Positions 37,714 to 46,709 of a stretch of 64,000 nt of DNA are shown here, piece by piece (positions within the stretch are counted from its first letter, which is position 1; each line of letters begins with the position of its first letter). Source of the DNA: Bradyrhizobium prioriisuperbiae (lineage in GTDB: Bacteria; Pseudomonadota; Alphaproteobacteria; Rhizobiales; Xanthobacteraceae). The stretch covers positions 7,738,501 through 7,802,500 of the forward strand of contig NZ_CP135921.1 in the NCBI RefSeq assembly GCF_032397745.1. The letters are read 5' to 3'. The position numbers were made by a program, and so were the translations under genes. Under the pieces are notes generated by a model. The model saw only the letters and a program-made list of their open reading frames with translations. It ran no database searches and was not told the origin of the DNA.

Positions 37714-38925
37714 ATGGCCAAGTCAACCAAACCGAAAATCAACGGGAAGAACTACCTGACCGTCCCAGCCGGCGAATACCCCTGCGGCAACAACCTCTAT
37801 CTCACTGTCGCAGAGACCGGCGGCCGGCGCTGGAGCTTCCGCTATCAGCGCCGTGGCATCGTCAAAAGAATGGGCTTGGGGTCGGCCAGGATCGTCAAAT
37901 TCGGCGATGCCAAGACCCTGGCCCTCAGTGCTTTGCGCGATCTCGCTCACAACATCGACCCCAAGGAACAGCGCGACGAAAAGCGCCGCACTGAGTGCTC
38001 ACGTCTGTTCGGGGAGTTCGCCGACGAATGGCGGGAGACCTTCGAGACGGGACTGAAGCACCCCGCTGCACGTCGCAAGCTGAAGCGCATCGTCGAGGTG
38101 ATCTGCAGGCCGCTTCGCAAGCTTCCGCTCGACGAGATCCAGACCCAGCACGTCGTCGCGGCGCTAAAACCGGTTTGGCACCAGCGCGAAACCTCACGCG
38201 ACGCACGCCAGCGCATCAAGAAAATCCTCGACGCGGCCATCGCCCACAATTTTAGGCCGAAAGACAATCCGGCGGATTGGGATAGCCGCCTCTCACCGAT
38301 CATGCCAAAGCAACCGCGACGCGGCACCACGCGCGGCAGCCACAAAGCGATGGACTATCGCGACCTGCCCGCCTTTATGCAGACGCTCGCCACCATTCCT
38401 GATCAGAGTGCGCGGGCGCTCGAGGTCACCATTTTGACCCTGGCGCGCACCAATGAGGTGCAAAACATGTGTTGGACACACCTCAACTTCAACGAGCACC
38501 TCTGGGATCAGACCCACCGTGACACCAAAAACGAGCGCGCCAAGCGCACGCCGCTACCGAAGCAGACAACAAGCTACCTGCGCGCAGCTCACGAGGATCG
38601 CATCAGCGATTTCGTCTTCCCCGGCCGCAGCCTTAAACGGCCAATATCCAATATGACCATGCTCAAGCATTTGAAGGAAATCGCCGGCGACAAGAAGCTT
38701 ACTGTGCATGGCTTCCGCTCCACATTCCGCACATGGGCGCAGGAAGAAACGGACTTTGAGGAGGAGATCATCGAGCATTGCCTCCATCACATTACAGGTG
38801 ATGAGACCGAAAAGGCCTATAAGAGGGGCGAGGCCATAAAGAAGCGTCGCATCGTCATGCAGGCCTTTGCCGATTTTGCAACGCGAGCCCCTAAAGTAAA
38901 GACGATGCCGGTTAAGGCGGCCTGA
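37714..38925 (+). CDS. Tyrosine-type site-specific integrase (P4 family)
   Basis: This 403-residue recombinase has an N-terminal arm-type DNA-binding region (NLYLTVAETGGRRWSFRY), a core-binding SAM-like domain (about 95-200) and a catalytic domain. The catalytic set is visible: Arg245 in TLARTNEV, His332-x-x-Arg335 in VHGFR, His359 in CLHHITG and Tyr369 in AYKRG. It is preceded by GGAAG and lies just after tRNA-Arg(TCG), the likely attachment site. It should integrate and excise the second island. The gene looks intact. Confidence 0.93.
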   Translation: MAKSTKPKINGKNYLTVPAGEYPCGNNLYLTVAETGGRRWSFRYQRRGIVKRMGLGSARIVKFGDAKTLALSALRDLAHNIDPKEQRDEKRRTECSRLFGEFADEWRETFETGLKHPAARRKLKRIVEVICRPLRKLPLDEIQTQHVVAALKPVWHQRETSRDARQRIKKILDAAIAHNFRPKDNPADWDSRLSPIMPKQPRRGTTRGSHKAMDYRDLPAFMQTLATIPDQSARALEVTILTLARTNEVQNMCWTHLNFNEHLWDQTHRDTKNERAKRTPLPKQTTSYLRAAHEDRISDFVFPGRSLKRPISNMTMLKHLKEIAGDKKLTVHGFRSTFRTWAQEETDFEEEIIEHCLHHITGDETEKAYKRGEAIKKRRIVMQAFADFATRAPKVKTMPVKAA

Positions 38926-38936
38926 CGACCAAGTGG

Positions 38937-39221
38937 TTATCGAGACTTTGGATCAGCCGATCCCGAAACTCTTCCTTGCGAGGGCAAGCTGTCGAGAAAC
39001 GAAGCGAGATCGGCACGGGTGATGATCGTCCGCGTACCGTATTTGCGGTGACGCAAGCGTCCCTCGCGAATCGCCTTGTAGATCGATGTCTGCCCCAGCG
39101 ATGACAGCTGCGCGGCTTCTCGAATCGTCATGGCAAGTTTTTCCAGTGGAAACTCAAGCACAGAATCGTGTCTCGTTATGCCTCTCATGGTGGGCCATCT
39201 CGCGTTGCTTTCCGATCCCAT
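38937..39221 (-). CDS. AlpA/excisionase-like helix-turn-helix protein
   Basis: This small protein (94 residues from 39221, 64 from an internal ATG at 39131) has a MerR/AlpA-type HTH: MTIREAAQLSSLGQTSIYKAIREGRL followed by the wing RTIITRADLASFLDSL. AlpA-like proteins act as excisionase or as activators of integrase genes in P4-type elements, and its position convergent with the integrase fits this. The exact start is uncertain (39221, 39188 or 39131). Confidence 0.75.
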   Translation of the reverse strand: MGSESNARWPTMRGITRHDSVLEFPLEKLAMTIREAAQLSSLGQTSIYKAIREGRLRHRKYGTRTIITRADLASFLDSLPSQGRVSGSADPKSR

Positions 39222-40049
39222 GTGGCTGCTCGCCTCAACATGCGTGCCATTGGTCGACGAGATACCGACATAGCCGCGCGAAGCTTTTGAAGTGGACGTA
39301 TAGACTTGCTTTCCCTCTATTCAGTCCCGAAGGCACAGAAATTCAATCCTTGTTCGAAATGCAAATCAGCGATGAGCCACAGTTAGATCAATGCCCTTCT
39401 GTCGAGTGCTAGTGCGACGCAATCAAAGCCATCACCGAGAGATGCTTCAAAAAGACGTGAAGCATCATTCCATGTTGCATTACTTTTCCATACCGCCGCA
39501 CCGGGCCTCGAAGTCGATTTGACCTAAACCCTTAGGCCAACGTTCGGCTCAATCGTCTTTTGCGCGATAAGAACTCGATGAGGCGTCGCCCCCAAGAACA
39601 CGGGGTCATCACTTACTCCAGCCTCAGGACAATTCCGAAAACTCGCGCGGCAATTAGGGTCAGGATTCGTCCATCCGATGCGATTATGGATCGCGCAAGT
39701 CCCCGCGCCCGCCGGGTGCAATCGGAGTGAGCGACCCCCTGCGTCCTGAACGCAGGGGTTGCCAGCCAAGTATTGTTGCAAGCCGTGTTATCCCGTTTTG
39801 TTCATGCTCGTTCGGGATTGAAGCTCGAGTGCTTGCCTCTCGGCACGCTGCTTCACATGGGAAACACGGCGAGCGTTGAATTGACCGGTCTGCGAACACC
39901 CTGCGTTTTGATCGACCGATTCAAGAAAGGCCTGAAGCAACACATGATCAACAATGAGAATGGACCACCGTACAGATGTGGCGTGCTAGCTGTCGCGCTC
40001 CGGAGGTTCCGTTGGCGCGGGCGATCGAGGGTTCCCTCCCCGGTGAACG
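39222..40049. other. Gene-poor, probably decayed island segment
   Basis: No open frame here looks like a real gene. Base composition is mixed, with frames that shift and stop often. Because the segment ends in a broken integrase fragment (40050-40304), it is probably the degraded body of an older mobile element. Confidence 0.5.
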
Positions 40050-40304
40050 GTGAGTGCAGCGTTCACCCGGGCATGCGAGAAGCTAAAGATCGACAACCTG
40101 CATTTCCACGATCTGCGTCACGAGGGAACAAGCCGACTGTTCGAGGCGGGACTCCCGATTGAAAAGGTCGCACTCGTCACGGGTCACAAAGATTGGCGGC
40201 AACTGCGGCGCTATACAAATCTCATGGTCGAAGATCTTCTCAAGCTGCAGAATGCGTCGCAGCCGTCGATGGAAGAATTCCTGGAGGCGTTGGTTGCTTC
40301 GTGA
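40050..40304 (+). pseudogene. C-terminal remnant of a second tyrosine recombinase
   Basis: The 84-residue fragment starts at a GTG and carries the end of a phage-type integrase catalytic domain: HDLRHEGTSRLFEAG with the H-x-x-R pair, GHKDWRQLRRYTNL with the late His and nucleophile Tyr, and a helical tail. The N-terminal three quarters, including the first catalytic Arg, are missing. It differs from the intact integrase at 37714, so it comes from a different element. Confidence 0.8.
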
Positions 40305-40562
40305 GAGGTTGTCGCCGAACGAATCGCCCTCTGACACAGACACAGAACTGTTTGCATCAAATTATTTGTTAAATTTTAGGATATCAAGAAACTTTCTGCT
40401 CTCTATGGTCCCATGATGATCTCGCTTACATTAAGCGGAAAATGCTCAGGCTCCCTTCCTTGCTCAAGCCGTTGCTATAGGGGTTATACGACGGTTCGAA
40501 GCTCACAATCTCCGCGTCGACTTACTCGCGCTAGACACACAACAACAGAAAACATTCTTTCG

Positions 40563-40598
40563 TATAGATTGTAAGTCATATTTACAGCGCAATCTATA
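40563..40598. promoter_or_regulatory. Nested palindromes before the GntR gene, candidate operator
   Basis: An outer perfect dyad TATAGATTG (40563-40571) and CATTG-type partner CAATCTATA (40590-40598) encloses an inner perfect dyad TGTAA-N7-TTACA (40570-40586). A further TGTAA follows at 40601. The site lies 64 bases before the GntR start. The arrangement fits a dimeric regulator binding its own promoter. Confidence 0.6.
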
Positions 40599-40661
40599 AT
40601 TGTAACTTAGATAATATTCTCAAAAATAAGATTATGGCGAGTGGCGTTAGTGGGGTGAGCA

Positions 40662-41381
40662 ATGTCGTTGGGCACCACGGTCTCGGCCAGCCTCTGTGGG
40701 GCTGGTGAACATCAGCTTAAAGTGACTTCGTCTAACGTTTATGATTATTTGAAGGGGCGCCTCATACGTTATCAGTTTCGACCGCGAGAACGGCTCGTCG
40801 TTGCGGAGCTTGCTGACAGCATAAAGGTCAGCAGCACACCAGTCAGAGAGGCTTTAAGCCGCCTTTGTGTGGAGGAATATCTAGTCTCCGTGCCAAATCG
40901 AGGGTTCTTCGTCCGCCCCCTAAGCGTTAAGGAAATGCGCGATTTGCTTGAGTTTGGATGGTTCTTGCTTCGAGATTCGATCGAGCTTAGCAGCAAGAAA
41001 CGCGAAAAGATGCCGCTTAGTGACCGTCCCGAGATGCTCCCGATCGAAAGCGCAAGCTGCGATAGTGCCGCAGCTGTTGTGTATATCGAGACAGCCTACA
41101 AGCGGATTTCTGCGCTGACACCAAATTCCGCACTGAGTCGAGCCCTCTCTAATTTTGTCGACCGGACGCATTACATTCGGTCTCTAGATATCGAGGACTA
41201 TGGGTCTCGGGGCAAACTCGTCACGGACATCGGCGAGATTGACCAGCTACTTCACCGGGGAGAGATCTCACCGGCGATCTCGTGCCTGGAACTCCATTTT
41301 GAAGAACAATACGAGCGGTTGCCAAGCCTCGTAAAAGAAGGCATCAGCAGACTTTACGCTGGGACATCTGCCGATCAATAG
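40662..41381 (+). CDS. GntR-family transcriptional regulator (FadR/FCD-like)
   Basis: This 239-residue protein has an N-terminal winged helix (YDYLKGRLIRYQFRPRERL, then DSIKVSSTPVREALSRL, about residues 25-70) and an all-helical C-terminal domain of FadR/FCD type, shorter and more diverged than usual. GGGGTGAG precedes the ATG. It is the only regulator next to the large cluster at 41956-61783 and is read in the same direction, so it is the first candidate for its control. A nested palindrome in its promoter suggests autoregulation. The metal-binding His set of FCD domains is not obvious. Confidence 0.88.
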   Translation: MSLGTTVSASLCGAGEHQLKVTSSNVYDYLKGRLIRYQFRPRERLVVAELADSIKVSSTPVREALSRLCVEEYLVSVPNRGFFVRPLSVKEMRDLLEFGWFLLRDSIELSSKKREKMPLSDRPEMLPIESASCDSAAAVVYIETAYKRISALTPNSALSRALSNFVDRTHYIRSLDIEDYGSRGKLVTDIGEIDQLLHRGEISPAISCLELHFEEQYERLPSLVKEGISRLYAGTSADQ

Positions 41382-41955
41382 AATGCGGAGCCTGCAGGCT
41401 TTGCGGTAATCGCGCCGCTGTGGAATTTCCCACAGGCGTCGAATTGTCGTTGATGGCGTGACCACTAAACAAATCTCGTCATTATTTGAGGCCCGTTGAC
41501 GCCAGTACTTCGATTTCGCTTCGAACGTTTTTTGCTTCGACGGCTAGGCAGGCCAGCGTGTTTGGCAGACCTTGCGTTCGCTGACCGACGCGGTTTACAG
41601 GTCGCGGCGGTTCGCCGGCTTCAAGGCGGGTGCGCCCCCCGTACAAATTTTGCTCTGAACGGTGCCGCGCACGGTTGCGATCTGGCACTTATCGAACCGA
41701 TCATCCACTGCAGGTGCGCTGTCCGGGTCTCGCTCGCAAACACTGCTGTGTCTTCGTGCATAGGGACCCCGCGTAGAATGCAAGCAATGGATTGTCGTAC
41801 GCATTCTTTTTGGCATCGTACTATGTACTCGCCACATCTCGAACCTTGCTGCTTTACTGCGAGGCGCACAAACGCGCCGATCGTGGCATCTCCCCAGTTC
41901 ATGCGAAGCATCGCTCGGATTACGTCCTTGTGCGCGGTCCTACCGGAGAATCAGC
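41382..41955. other. 574-base non-coding region before the first radical SAM gene
   Basis: No supported gene is present. Several weak overlapping frames exist on both strands without ribosome-binding sites. The region probably carries the promoter of the cluster. I found no copy of the GntR-promoter palindrome here and no sigma-54 or nod-box consensus. Confidence 0.4.
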
Positions 41956-42864
41956 ATGGCCGTCACCGAGAGCAGGCAGCGTGCGTCGTCCGATCAGCTA
42001 AGCGCGTCTAATGCCAAGTCCCTTAAACCAGAATACCCAATGCTCGGACTCTTGAGAGACGCGTTTCCATATCGGATCCCAGGCCCGAGATTTGGACGAT
42101 ATGCATCTTTGGTGATGGTCGCCCCATGCAATATGGCGTGTCCCTATTGTGATGTCGGTGGATACGCCAAGGACGACGATCACAATCTACCTGGCTGGTC
42201 TCCCATTTCTCTTAGGGAAATCGAAGCTTTCGTCGACGAAGAGGTCGACCGCGGACGGATAATCTATCTTACCGGAGGCGAGCCTCTCATGTTTCCCGAA
42301 CTCGTAGCTCATATTGGCGCGAAAGTGCGAAGGCGCGGCGGCTATACCAGCGTGGCTACCAACGCAAGTGCGCGCCAACGACTTCGTATGGTCAGCCCTC
42401 ACGTCGACGAGTTTAGCGTCAGCCTTAAGGGCACACCACAGACGGCAGCGAGCACATCAGGCGTAACCGGACGCCTGGCATTCGACCTGCCTCATCAAAA
42501 CACACTTGGCCTTCTGAATACTCCTGGCATTACCCTTGAGCTCGTGGTCGTTCTGTTTGATGCGCTCACGTACGAGAACTTCTGCGAGATCTATCGCCCA
42601 TTCTTTGGCCGGGCCTATCTCACGTTGAAGCAATACCGGCCGAAGATTACGACCGTTCACAAGGAACATTCATACACTACCGTTCTCCTTGAGGATCGCG
42701 CGCACGCTGAGGTGCAGCCTATGTCGCTGGATCGCGCGCACGACCTCTTCAGGCGGTTGGTGAAATCGTACCCGGAGCATGGCGCGTATTTCGGTCTTGT
42801 TACCGGTGGTGGCGGCGATCAACACGTATTCAGGGGTGACGAAGAACATTTTTTTCAGCGCTAG
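41956..42864 (+). CDS. Radical SAM protein without C-terminal cluster domain
   Basis: This 302-residue enzyme has the cluster-binding CNMACPYC motif (Cys58, Cys62, Cys65) and the SAM-binding TGGEP (residues 106-110). After the barrel (to about residue 230) there is no Cys-rich SPASM or twitch domain, so only one 4Fe-4S cluster is expected. GGAGA precedes the ATG. It lies 11 bases before a second radical SAM gene, so the two are read together. The first 40 residues are a polar extension. Reaction and substrate are unknown; it may act on a small amino-acid-like substrate or a peptide. Confidence 0.9.
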   Translation: MAVTESRQRASSDQLSASNAKSLKPEYPMLGLLRDAFPYRIPGPRFGRYASLVMVAPCNMACPYCDVGGYAKDDDHNLPGWSPISLREIEAFVDEEVDRGRIIYLTGGEPLMFPELVAHIGAKVRRRGGYTSVATNASARQRLRMVSPHVDEFSVSLKGTPQTAASTSGVTGRLAFDLPHQNTLGLLNTPGITLELVVVLFDALTYENFCEIYRPFFGRAYLTLKQYRPKITTVHKEHSYTTVLLEDRAHAEVQPMSLDRAHDLFRRLVKSYPEHGAYFGLVTGGGGDQHVFRGDEEHFFQR

Positions 42865-42875
42865 TGGAGAGCGCA

Positions 42876-43862
42876 ATGTTAAATCATGTGTTTATACGTC
42901 TGCTCGATACCTGCAATCTTGAATGTGCGCATTGCTACGCATCTTGCGGGCCGAAGGCCCCTGACCGTCTTCCGATGGAGGCCGTCCTCGGTCTTACTAG
43001 ACAGCTCGGGTCGTTGCAGCCACGGCACGTCCACCTAGAGGGTGGTGAGGCGTTTGCTTATCGAGGCTTCTGGGATGTGCTCGACGCGCTGAATTTGAAC
43101 AATATCAAGCCCGCGATCACGTCGAATGGCCTGATCGTCGACGAGCGTTTAATCGCAAGACTTGTCGGACGCGTGAGCAAGCTGACCTTCAGTATCGATG
43201 GACATACTGCGGAGGTGCACGACCAGATTCGACGACGCAAGGGATCGTTCGATCGAGCGGTAAATGCCGTCCAGCTTTCGGTGCAGGCCAAGATACCAAC
43301 ACATATGATTTCGGTCGTTTGGAAGAAGAGCGTCGACCATGCCGACGATCTGGTTGCCCTTGCCGAACGTTTGGTGGTCGAAAGGCTATTGCTCTTCAGC
43401 TGCGGGCGCATTGGCGCGGCTGTGCACCATTGGGAGGAGCTTAGCTGCGACTTCGAGGCCTGGACTCGATACCTGAAGCGAGTAAGAGTGCTGGCAAGGA
43501 CACGGCCTTGGATCTGGTTTGAGGTCGATCGTGTGCGCCGCGAAGAACTGGGTTCCTATATCGACGACGACTACCGTCCGATCTGTGTTCGCGCACCACG
43601 GGACTCGGTGACTATCGACCCACGTGGAGATGTCTATCCCTGTGGCTATTTCATCCCGCTCAAGAAATCCCTTGGAAGCATCCTGGAAGCACCGCTTGCC
43701 GAAATTGTACGGCGTGAACAAGACGGCGAGCGATACAGCGGCGCCTGCAAGGACCCTTGGAAGGTCCGCTCCGACGGTATTGTGGAGCTCTGCAAGCTAT
43801 ACTCAGTGAACTATGCCGGGTTGCCCGATGCGTCACGGCCGGCAGGGCAGACTGCAGAATAA
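42876..43862 (+). CDS. Radical SAM protein with SPASM/twitch-like C-terminal domain
   Basis: This 328-residue enzyme has CNLECAHC (Cys13, Cys17, Cys20) and HLEGGEAF for SAM binding. The C-terminal third holds four spaced cysteines in PICVRAP, YPCGYF, GACKDP and ELCKLY, consistent with an auxiliary iron-sulfur cluster. I chose ATG 42876 (GGAGA upstream) over GTG 42864. SPASM enzymes often modify peptides, but no precursor peptide is seen nearby, so a carrier-bound or free substrate is also possible. It is paired with the preceding radical SAM gene. Confidence 0.9.
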   Translation: MLNHVFIRLLDTCNLECAHCYASCGPKAPDRLPMEAVLGLTRQLGSLQPRHVHLEGGEAFAYRGFWDVLDALNLNNIKPAITSNGLIVDERLIARLVGRVSKLTFSIDGHTAEVHDQIRRRKGSFDRAVNAVQLSVQAKIPTHMISVVWKKSVDHADDLVALAERLVVERLLLFSCGRIGAAVHHWEELSCDFEAWTRYLKRVRVLARTRPWIWFEVDRVRREELGSYIDDDYRPICVRAPRDSVTIDPRGDVYPCGYFIPLKKSLGSILEAPLAEIVRREQDGERYSGACKDPWKVRSDGIVELCKLYSVNYAGLPDASRPAGQTAE

Positions 43863-43905
43863 TCACGTTACATTTGGAGAACCGCGAGCTGAAATGGAGA
43901 TAGAT

Positions 43906-44730
43906 ATGCGGGACACATCTAAATCAAATAGATCATTGGTCGATCAGGAACGAGTGCTAGAATATGCAGAACATGGCTTCACGCTCGGTGACCAGCTTTT
44001 GACTGACGACGAGGCCGATGAGCTTTTTGAGATCATCAGCTCCGTAGTGACCGATGAGCACAACCCCCATCATCAAAGGGTACACGACTTTCGACATGGA
44101 GGGCGCCCCCTCCTACATATTCGCAATATGTGGCAGAGATTCGAGCAGTTCAACCGGCTGCATAAAAACGCACGGCTCATCAACGCTCTGAGCGACCTGA
44201 CCGGAGCTGAAAGCTTCAATCTTTGGCAAGATAGATTCTTCTACAAGCCGGCGGAATCTGGTGGTTTTCACACGTGGCACCAGGATGCTGCGTATTTACC
44301 CTTCATGCACCCATACAACCAATTGACGGCCTGGATCGCGTTAAATGACGCCGACGAAGAGAACGGAGCCATGTCTATGGTTCCTGGATCGCAGAATTGG
44401 GGCGACGCCAGCGAGTTTATAGAGGAGATCGCCTCTTACGCGGGCGACGACCGTCCTTTGCCAAACAACTATGGCGGTCGCGCTGTCGATGTTGAGCTGT
44501 GCCCAGTAAAGAAAGGCTGTGTGCATTTCCATACCGGCCTGACTTGGCATGCATCAGGCCCAAACTGGAGCTCACGTCCACGCTGCGGAATTGCACTCCA
44601 TTATGTGGTTGCGCCGGTGCGGTTCGATGCAACGCACAAATTTGCGAAGGACTACGGTGGCGCGCATGGCAATCTGCTGGATCCGGAACTCTATCCACTT
44701 GTCGCGATCAGTCACCCGGCAGTGGCCTAG
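43906..44730 (+). CDS. Phytanoyl-CoA dioxygenase (PhyH)-like Fe(II)/2-oxoglutarate oxygenase
   Basis: This 274-residue protein has the iron-binding triad His125-x-Asp127 in TWHQDAAY and His215 in LTWHASGPN, with Arg224 or Arg226 nine to eleven residues later for 2-oxoglutarate. The context W-x-A-L-N-D-A-D-E-E-N-G-A-M and MVPGSQNWG is typical of PhyH proteins. The ATG at 43906 has GGAG at good spacing; ATG 43894 is possible. PhyH-like enzymes in clusters hydroxylate or halogenate; a halogenase would lack the Asp, so hydroxylation or desaturation is expected. It lies 43 bases after the radical SAM gene. Confidence 0.9.
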   Translation: MRDTSKSNRSLVDQERVLEYAEHGFTLGDQLLTDDEADELFEIISSVVTDEHNPHHQRVHDFRHGGRPLLHIRNMWQRFEQFNRLHKNARLINALSDLTGAESFNLWQDRFFYKPAESGGFHTWHQDAAYLPFMHPYNQLTAWIALNDADEENGAMSMVPGSQNWGDASEFIEEIASYAGDDRPLPNNYGGRAVDVELCPVKKGCVHFHTGLTWHASGPNWSSRPRCGIALHYVVAPVRFDATHKFAKDYGGAHGNLLDPELYPLVAISHPAVA

Positions 44731-44774
44731 CTCGGATCGTTTTTGCCATATTCGATCTTCGGAGTGACGGTATC

Positions 44775-45743
44775 ATGCACTCAAGTTCACGCGCATCTCG
44801 AACAGCGACGGCGGAGGAGATTCCAATTCTGGATCTCGCGCTGAGTTCTCAGTCCGGTGGTTTTGCCTCATTAGCTCAGAAACTCAGGAGCGCGTGTCAA
44901 ACTTATGGCTTCTTCTACGTTTGCAATCATGGAATTCCGCGGGAAATATCCGACGCCGCTTTTGCGGCGTCGCGTCGGTACTTTGCACTTCCGTTCGAAG
45001 AAAAGCTCAAAGATAAGATAGACGAGAGGTTTCGACGCGGGTTCATGCCGCAGGGCATCAATCAGCATGCGGGCCACGTTCCAGATCTGCATGAGAGCTT
45101 TGACTTTATGATCGATCTGCCGGTCGACGATCCGGACGTAGCTGCTGGCCTCCCTCTACATGGCCCAAATCGATGGCCGAGCGCCCACCCGTGGTTACGC
45201 GAAGCTTCGGAAGCGTACCTCGTGGCAACTATCGGACTTGGTCAGAGGCTCCTGAAGTTATTTGCAGCCAGCCTCAGCATGGACGATGAATTCTTTCTAC
45301 GCTTTTGCAGAAAGCCGATGGTCGCCGCACGACTGCTCCATTACCTGGCACAGTCGGCAGAAGACAATGGCTTTGGCGCTGCACCGCATACCGACTTTGG
45401 CATGATCACGATTCTGGCGCAGGATGATGTAGGAGGATTAGAGATACAAAAACGAGACGGAAAATGGATCGGCGCGCCATTTATCCCGGATACGTTCGTC
45501 GTAAATCTTGGCGATCTATTCAAGATATGGACAAACGACGTGTATGTCTCGAATCCTCACAGGGTGATAGCTCCTGGCGGGAGAGAGCGCTTCTCGATCC
45601 CGATGTTCTTCAACCTTGACTATCGTACACCCGTTCAATGTTTGGATGTTTGCCTGCGTGAGGGCGACGTGCCGAAATACAAACCTACAACGTCCGGCGA
45701 CTATCTCCTCGGCCGATATAGGGAGGTCTTGAAATACGACTGA
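44775..45743 (+). CDS. Isopenicillin N synthase-like non-heme iron oxygenase
   Basis: This 322-residue protein of the 2-oxoglutarate/Fe(II) oxygenase superfamily has a DIOX N-terminal part (PILDLAL, then YGFFYVCNHGIP) and a complete active site: His205-x-Asp207 in PHTDFGM, His262 in SNPHRV and Arg272-x-Ser274 in RFSIP for 2-oxoglutarate. Such enzymes hydroxylate, desaturate, cyclise or cleave. The longer frame from 44499 overlaps the PhyH gene and is rejected. It follows PhyH by 44 bases. Confidence 0.9.
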   Translation: MHSSSRASRTATAEEIPILDLALSSQSGGFASLAQKLRSACQTYGFFYVCNHGIPREISDAAFAASRRYFALPFEEKLKDKIDERFRRGFMPQGINQHAGHVPDLHESFDFMIDLPVDDPDVAAGLPLHGPNRWPSAHPWLREASEAYLVATIGLGQRLLKLFAASLSMDDEFFLRFCRKPMVAARLLHYLAQSAEDNGFGAAPHTDFGMITILAQDDVGGLEIQKRDGKWIGAPFIPDTFVVNLGDLFKIWTNDVYVSNPHRVIAPGGRERFSIPMFFNLDYRTPVQCLDVCLREGDVPKYKPTTSGDYLLGRYREVLKYD

Positions 45744-45848
45744 AAGATTAGTCAAGTCATCGGACTAACGACCCAGCAGCTAGCAAGACGCGGCCCCCGG
45801 AAATCAGCATGAGGTAGCTCCGGGTGTCCGTTTTCCACCTGGTGAAAC

Positions 45849-46514
45849 ATGACTCAGCTAACGATCATCGGTAGCGAAAAATCTCGCACAATGCGTGTGT
45901 TGTGGATGGCCGCCGAGCTCGGTCTGGAATTTCGGCATATTCCCTGGGGAATCGAAGACGATGCATTGAGAGACGACCGCTTTCTACGTATAAACCCGAA
46001 TGGGCGCGTCCCTGCGATCATTGATGGCAGCTTTAGTCTATGGGAGTCGCTGGCGATCAATATGTATCTCGCCAAGAAATATGGAACAGTAAGCGACGAT
46101 TCTGCGCCGCTCTATCCTAGGTCGCTTGAGGGAGAGGCACTCGCCTGGCAGTGGACCCTTTGGGCAATGGCCGAGCTTGAGAAGCCGCTTGAAGCGATTC
46201 GATTTCACCGGTCCTTACAATCGGCTGATTGCAACGAGGCCGCTGCAATAGCGGCAATTCGTGAGCTGGACAGGCCCATGGCAGCCCTTGAGTCTGTGCT
46301 GATCCACCAGGAATATTTGCTGGGCAGAGATTTTTCCGTCGCGGATATCAATGTTGCTGGCGTTCTATCGCCCTCGCGTATCATCGAGCTACCGACGGAC
46401 CGATATCCCGCCATCCAGGCATGGACGCGTCGCTGCCACGGTCGTGACGCGGCGGTTCGTGTCCGTCGAAATGGTGGACGACACGACGCGCCTAGGTCCT
46501 TTCACCGAAAATAA
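45849..46514 (+). CDS. Glutathione S-transferase family protein
   Basis: This 221-residue protein has an N-terminal thioredoxin-like domain (TIIGSEKSRTMRVLWMAAEL, NPNGRVPAIIDG, SLWESLAINMYLAKKYG) and a helical C-terminal domain with the GRDFSVADINVAG capping motif. The last 20 residues are basic and atypical, which suggests some decay or a shifted end. In a biosynthetic cluster it may open an epoxide, isomerise an intermediate or detoxify. It is 105 bases after the IPNS-like gene and ends the first block of plus-strand genes. Confidence 0.88.
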   Translation: MTQLTIIGSEKSRTMRVLWMAAELGLEFRHIPWGIEDDALRDDRFLRINPNGRVPAIIDGSFSLWESLAINMYLAKKYGTVSDDSAPLYPRSLEGEALAWQWTLWAMAELEKPLEAIRFHRSLQSADCNEAAAIAAIRELDRPMAALESVLIHQEYLLGRDFSVADINVAGVLSPSRIIELPTDRYPAIQAWTRRCHGRDAAVRVRRNGGRHDAPRSFHRK

Positions 46515-46709
46515 ATTGGCACCGGCTGAGCGCATAGACCGTGACCGAAGATTAAGTGGCCAAGTGACCTGACCAAGTAATTGTCGTGATCACTTTACGC
46601 CTATGTTACTGCGCGACGGCGAGCGCGGATTTACCTACAAACACCGACTAACTCATCGCACCGAGTGGACACCTTGGAAAGCTCGCGTGCTTTGCAAGCG
46701 GGACGATAG

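Noticed and set aside
41482..41688. Minus-strand fragment resembling a cysteine desulfurase end (LPNTLA)
   Set aside because: Only a five-residue resemblance, with no PLP or Cys-loop motif around it.
41792..42001. Possible short precursor peptide for the radical SAM enzymes
   Set aside because: The frame opens with TTG without a ribosome-binding site and overlaps the radical SAM gene; the sequence has no leader/core pattern.
41496..42011. 171-codon plus-strand frame before the first radical SAM gene
   Set aside because: It overlaps the radical SAM start in another frame, has no ribosome-binding site, and its Arg/Ala/Cys-rich sequence shows no domain.
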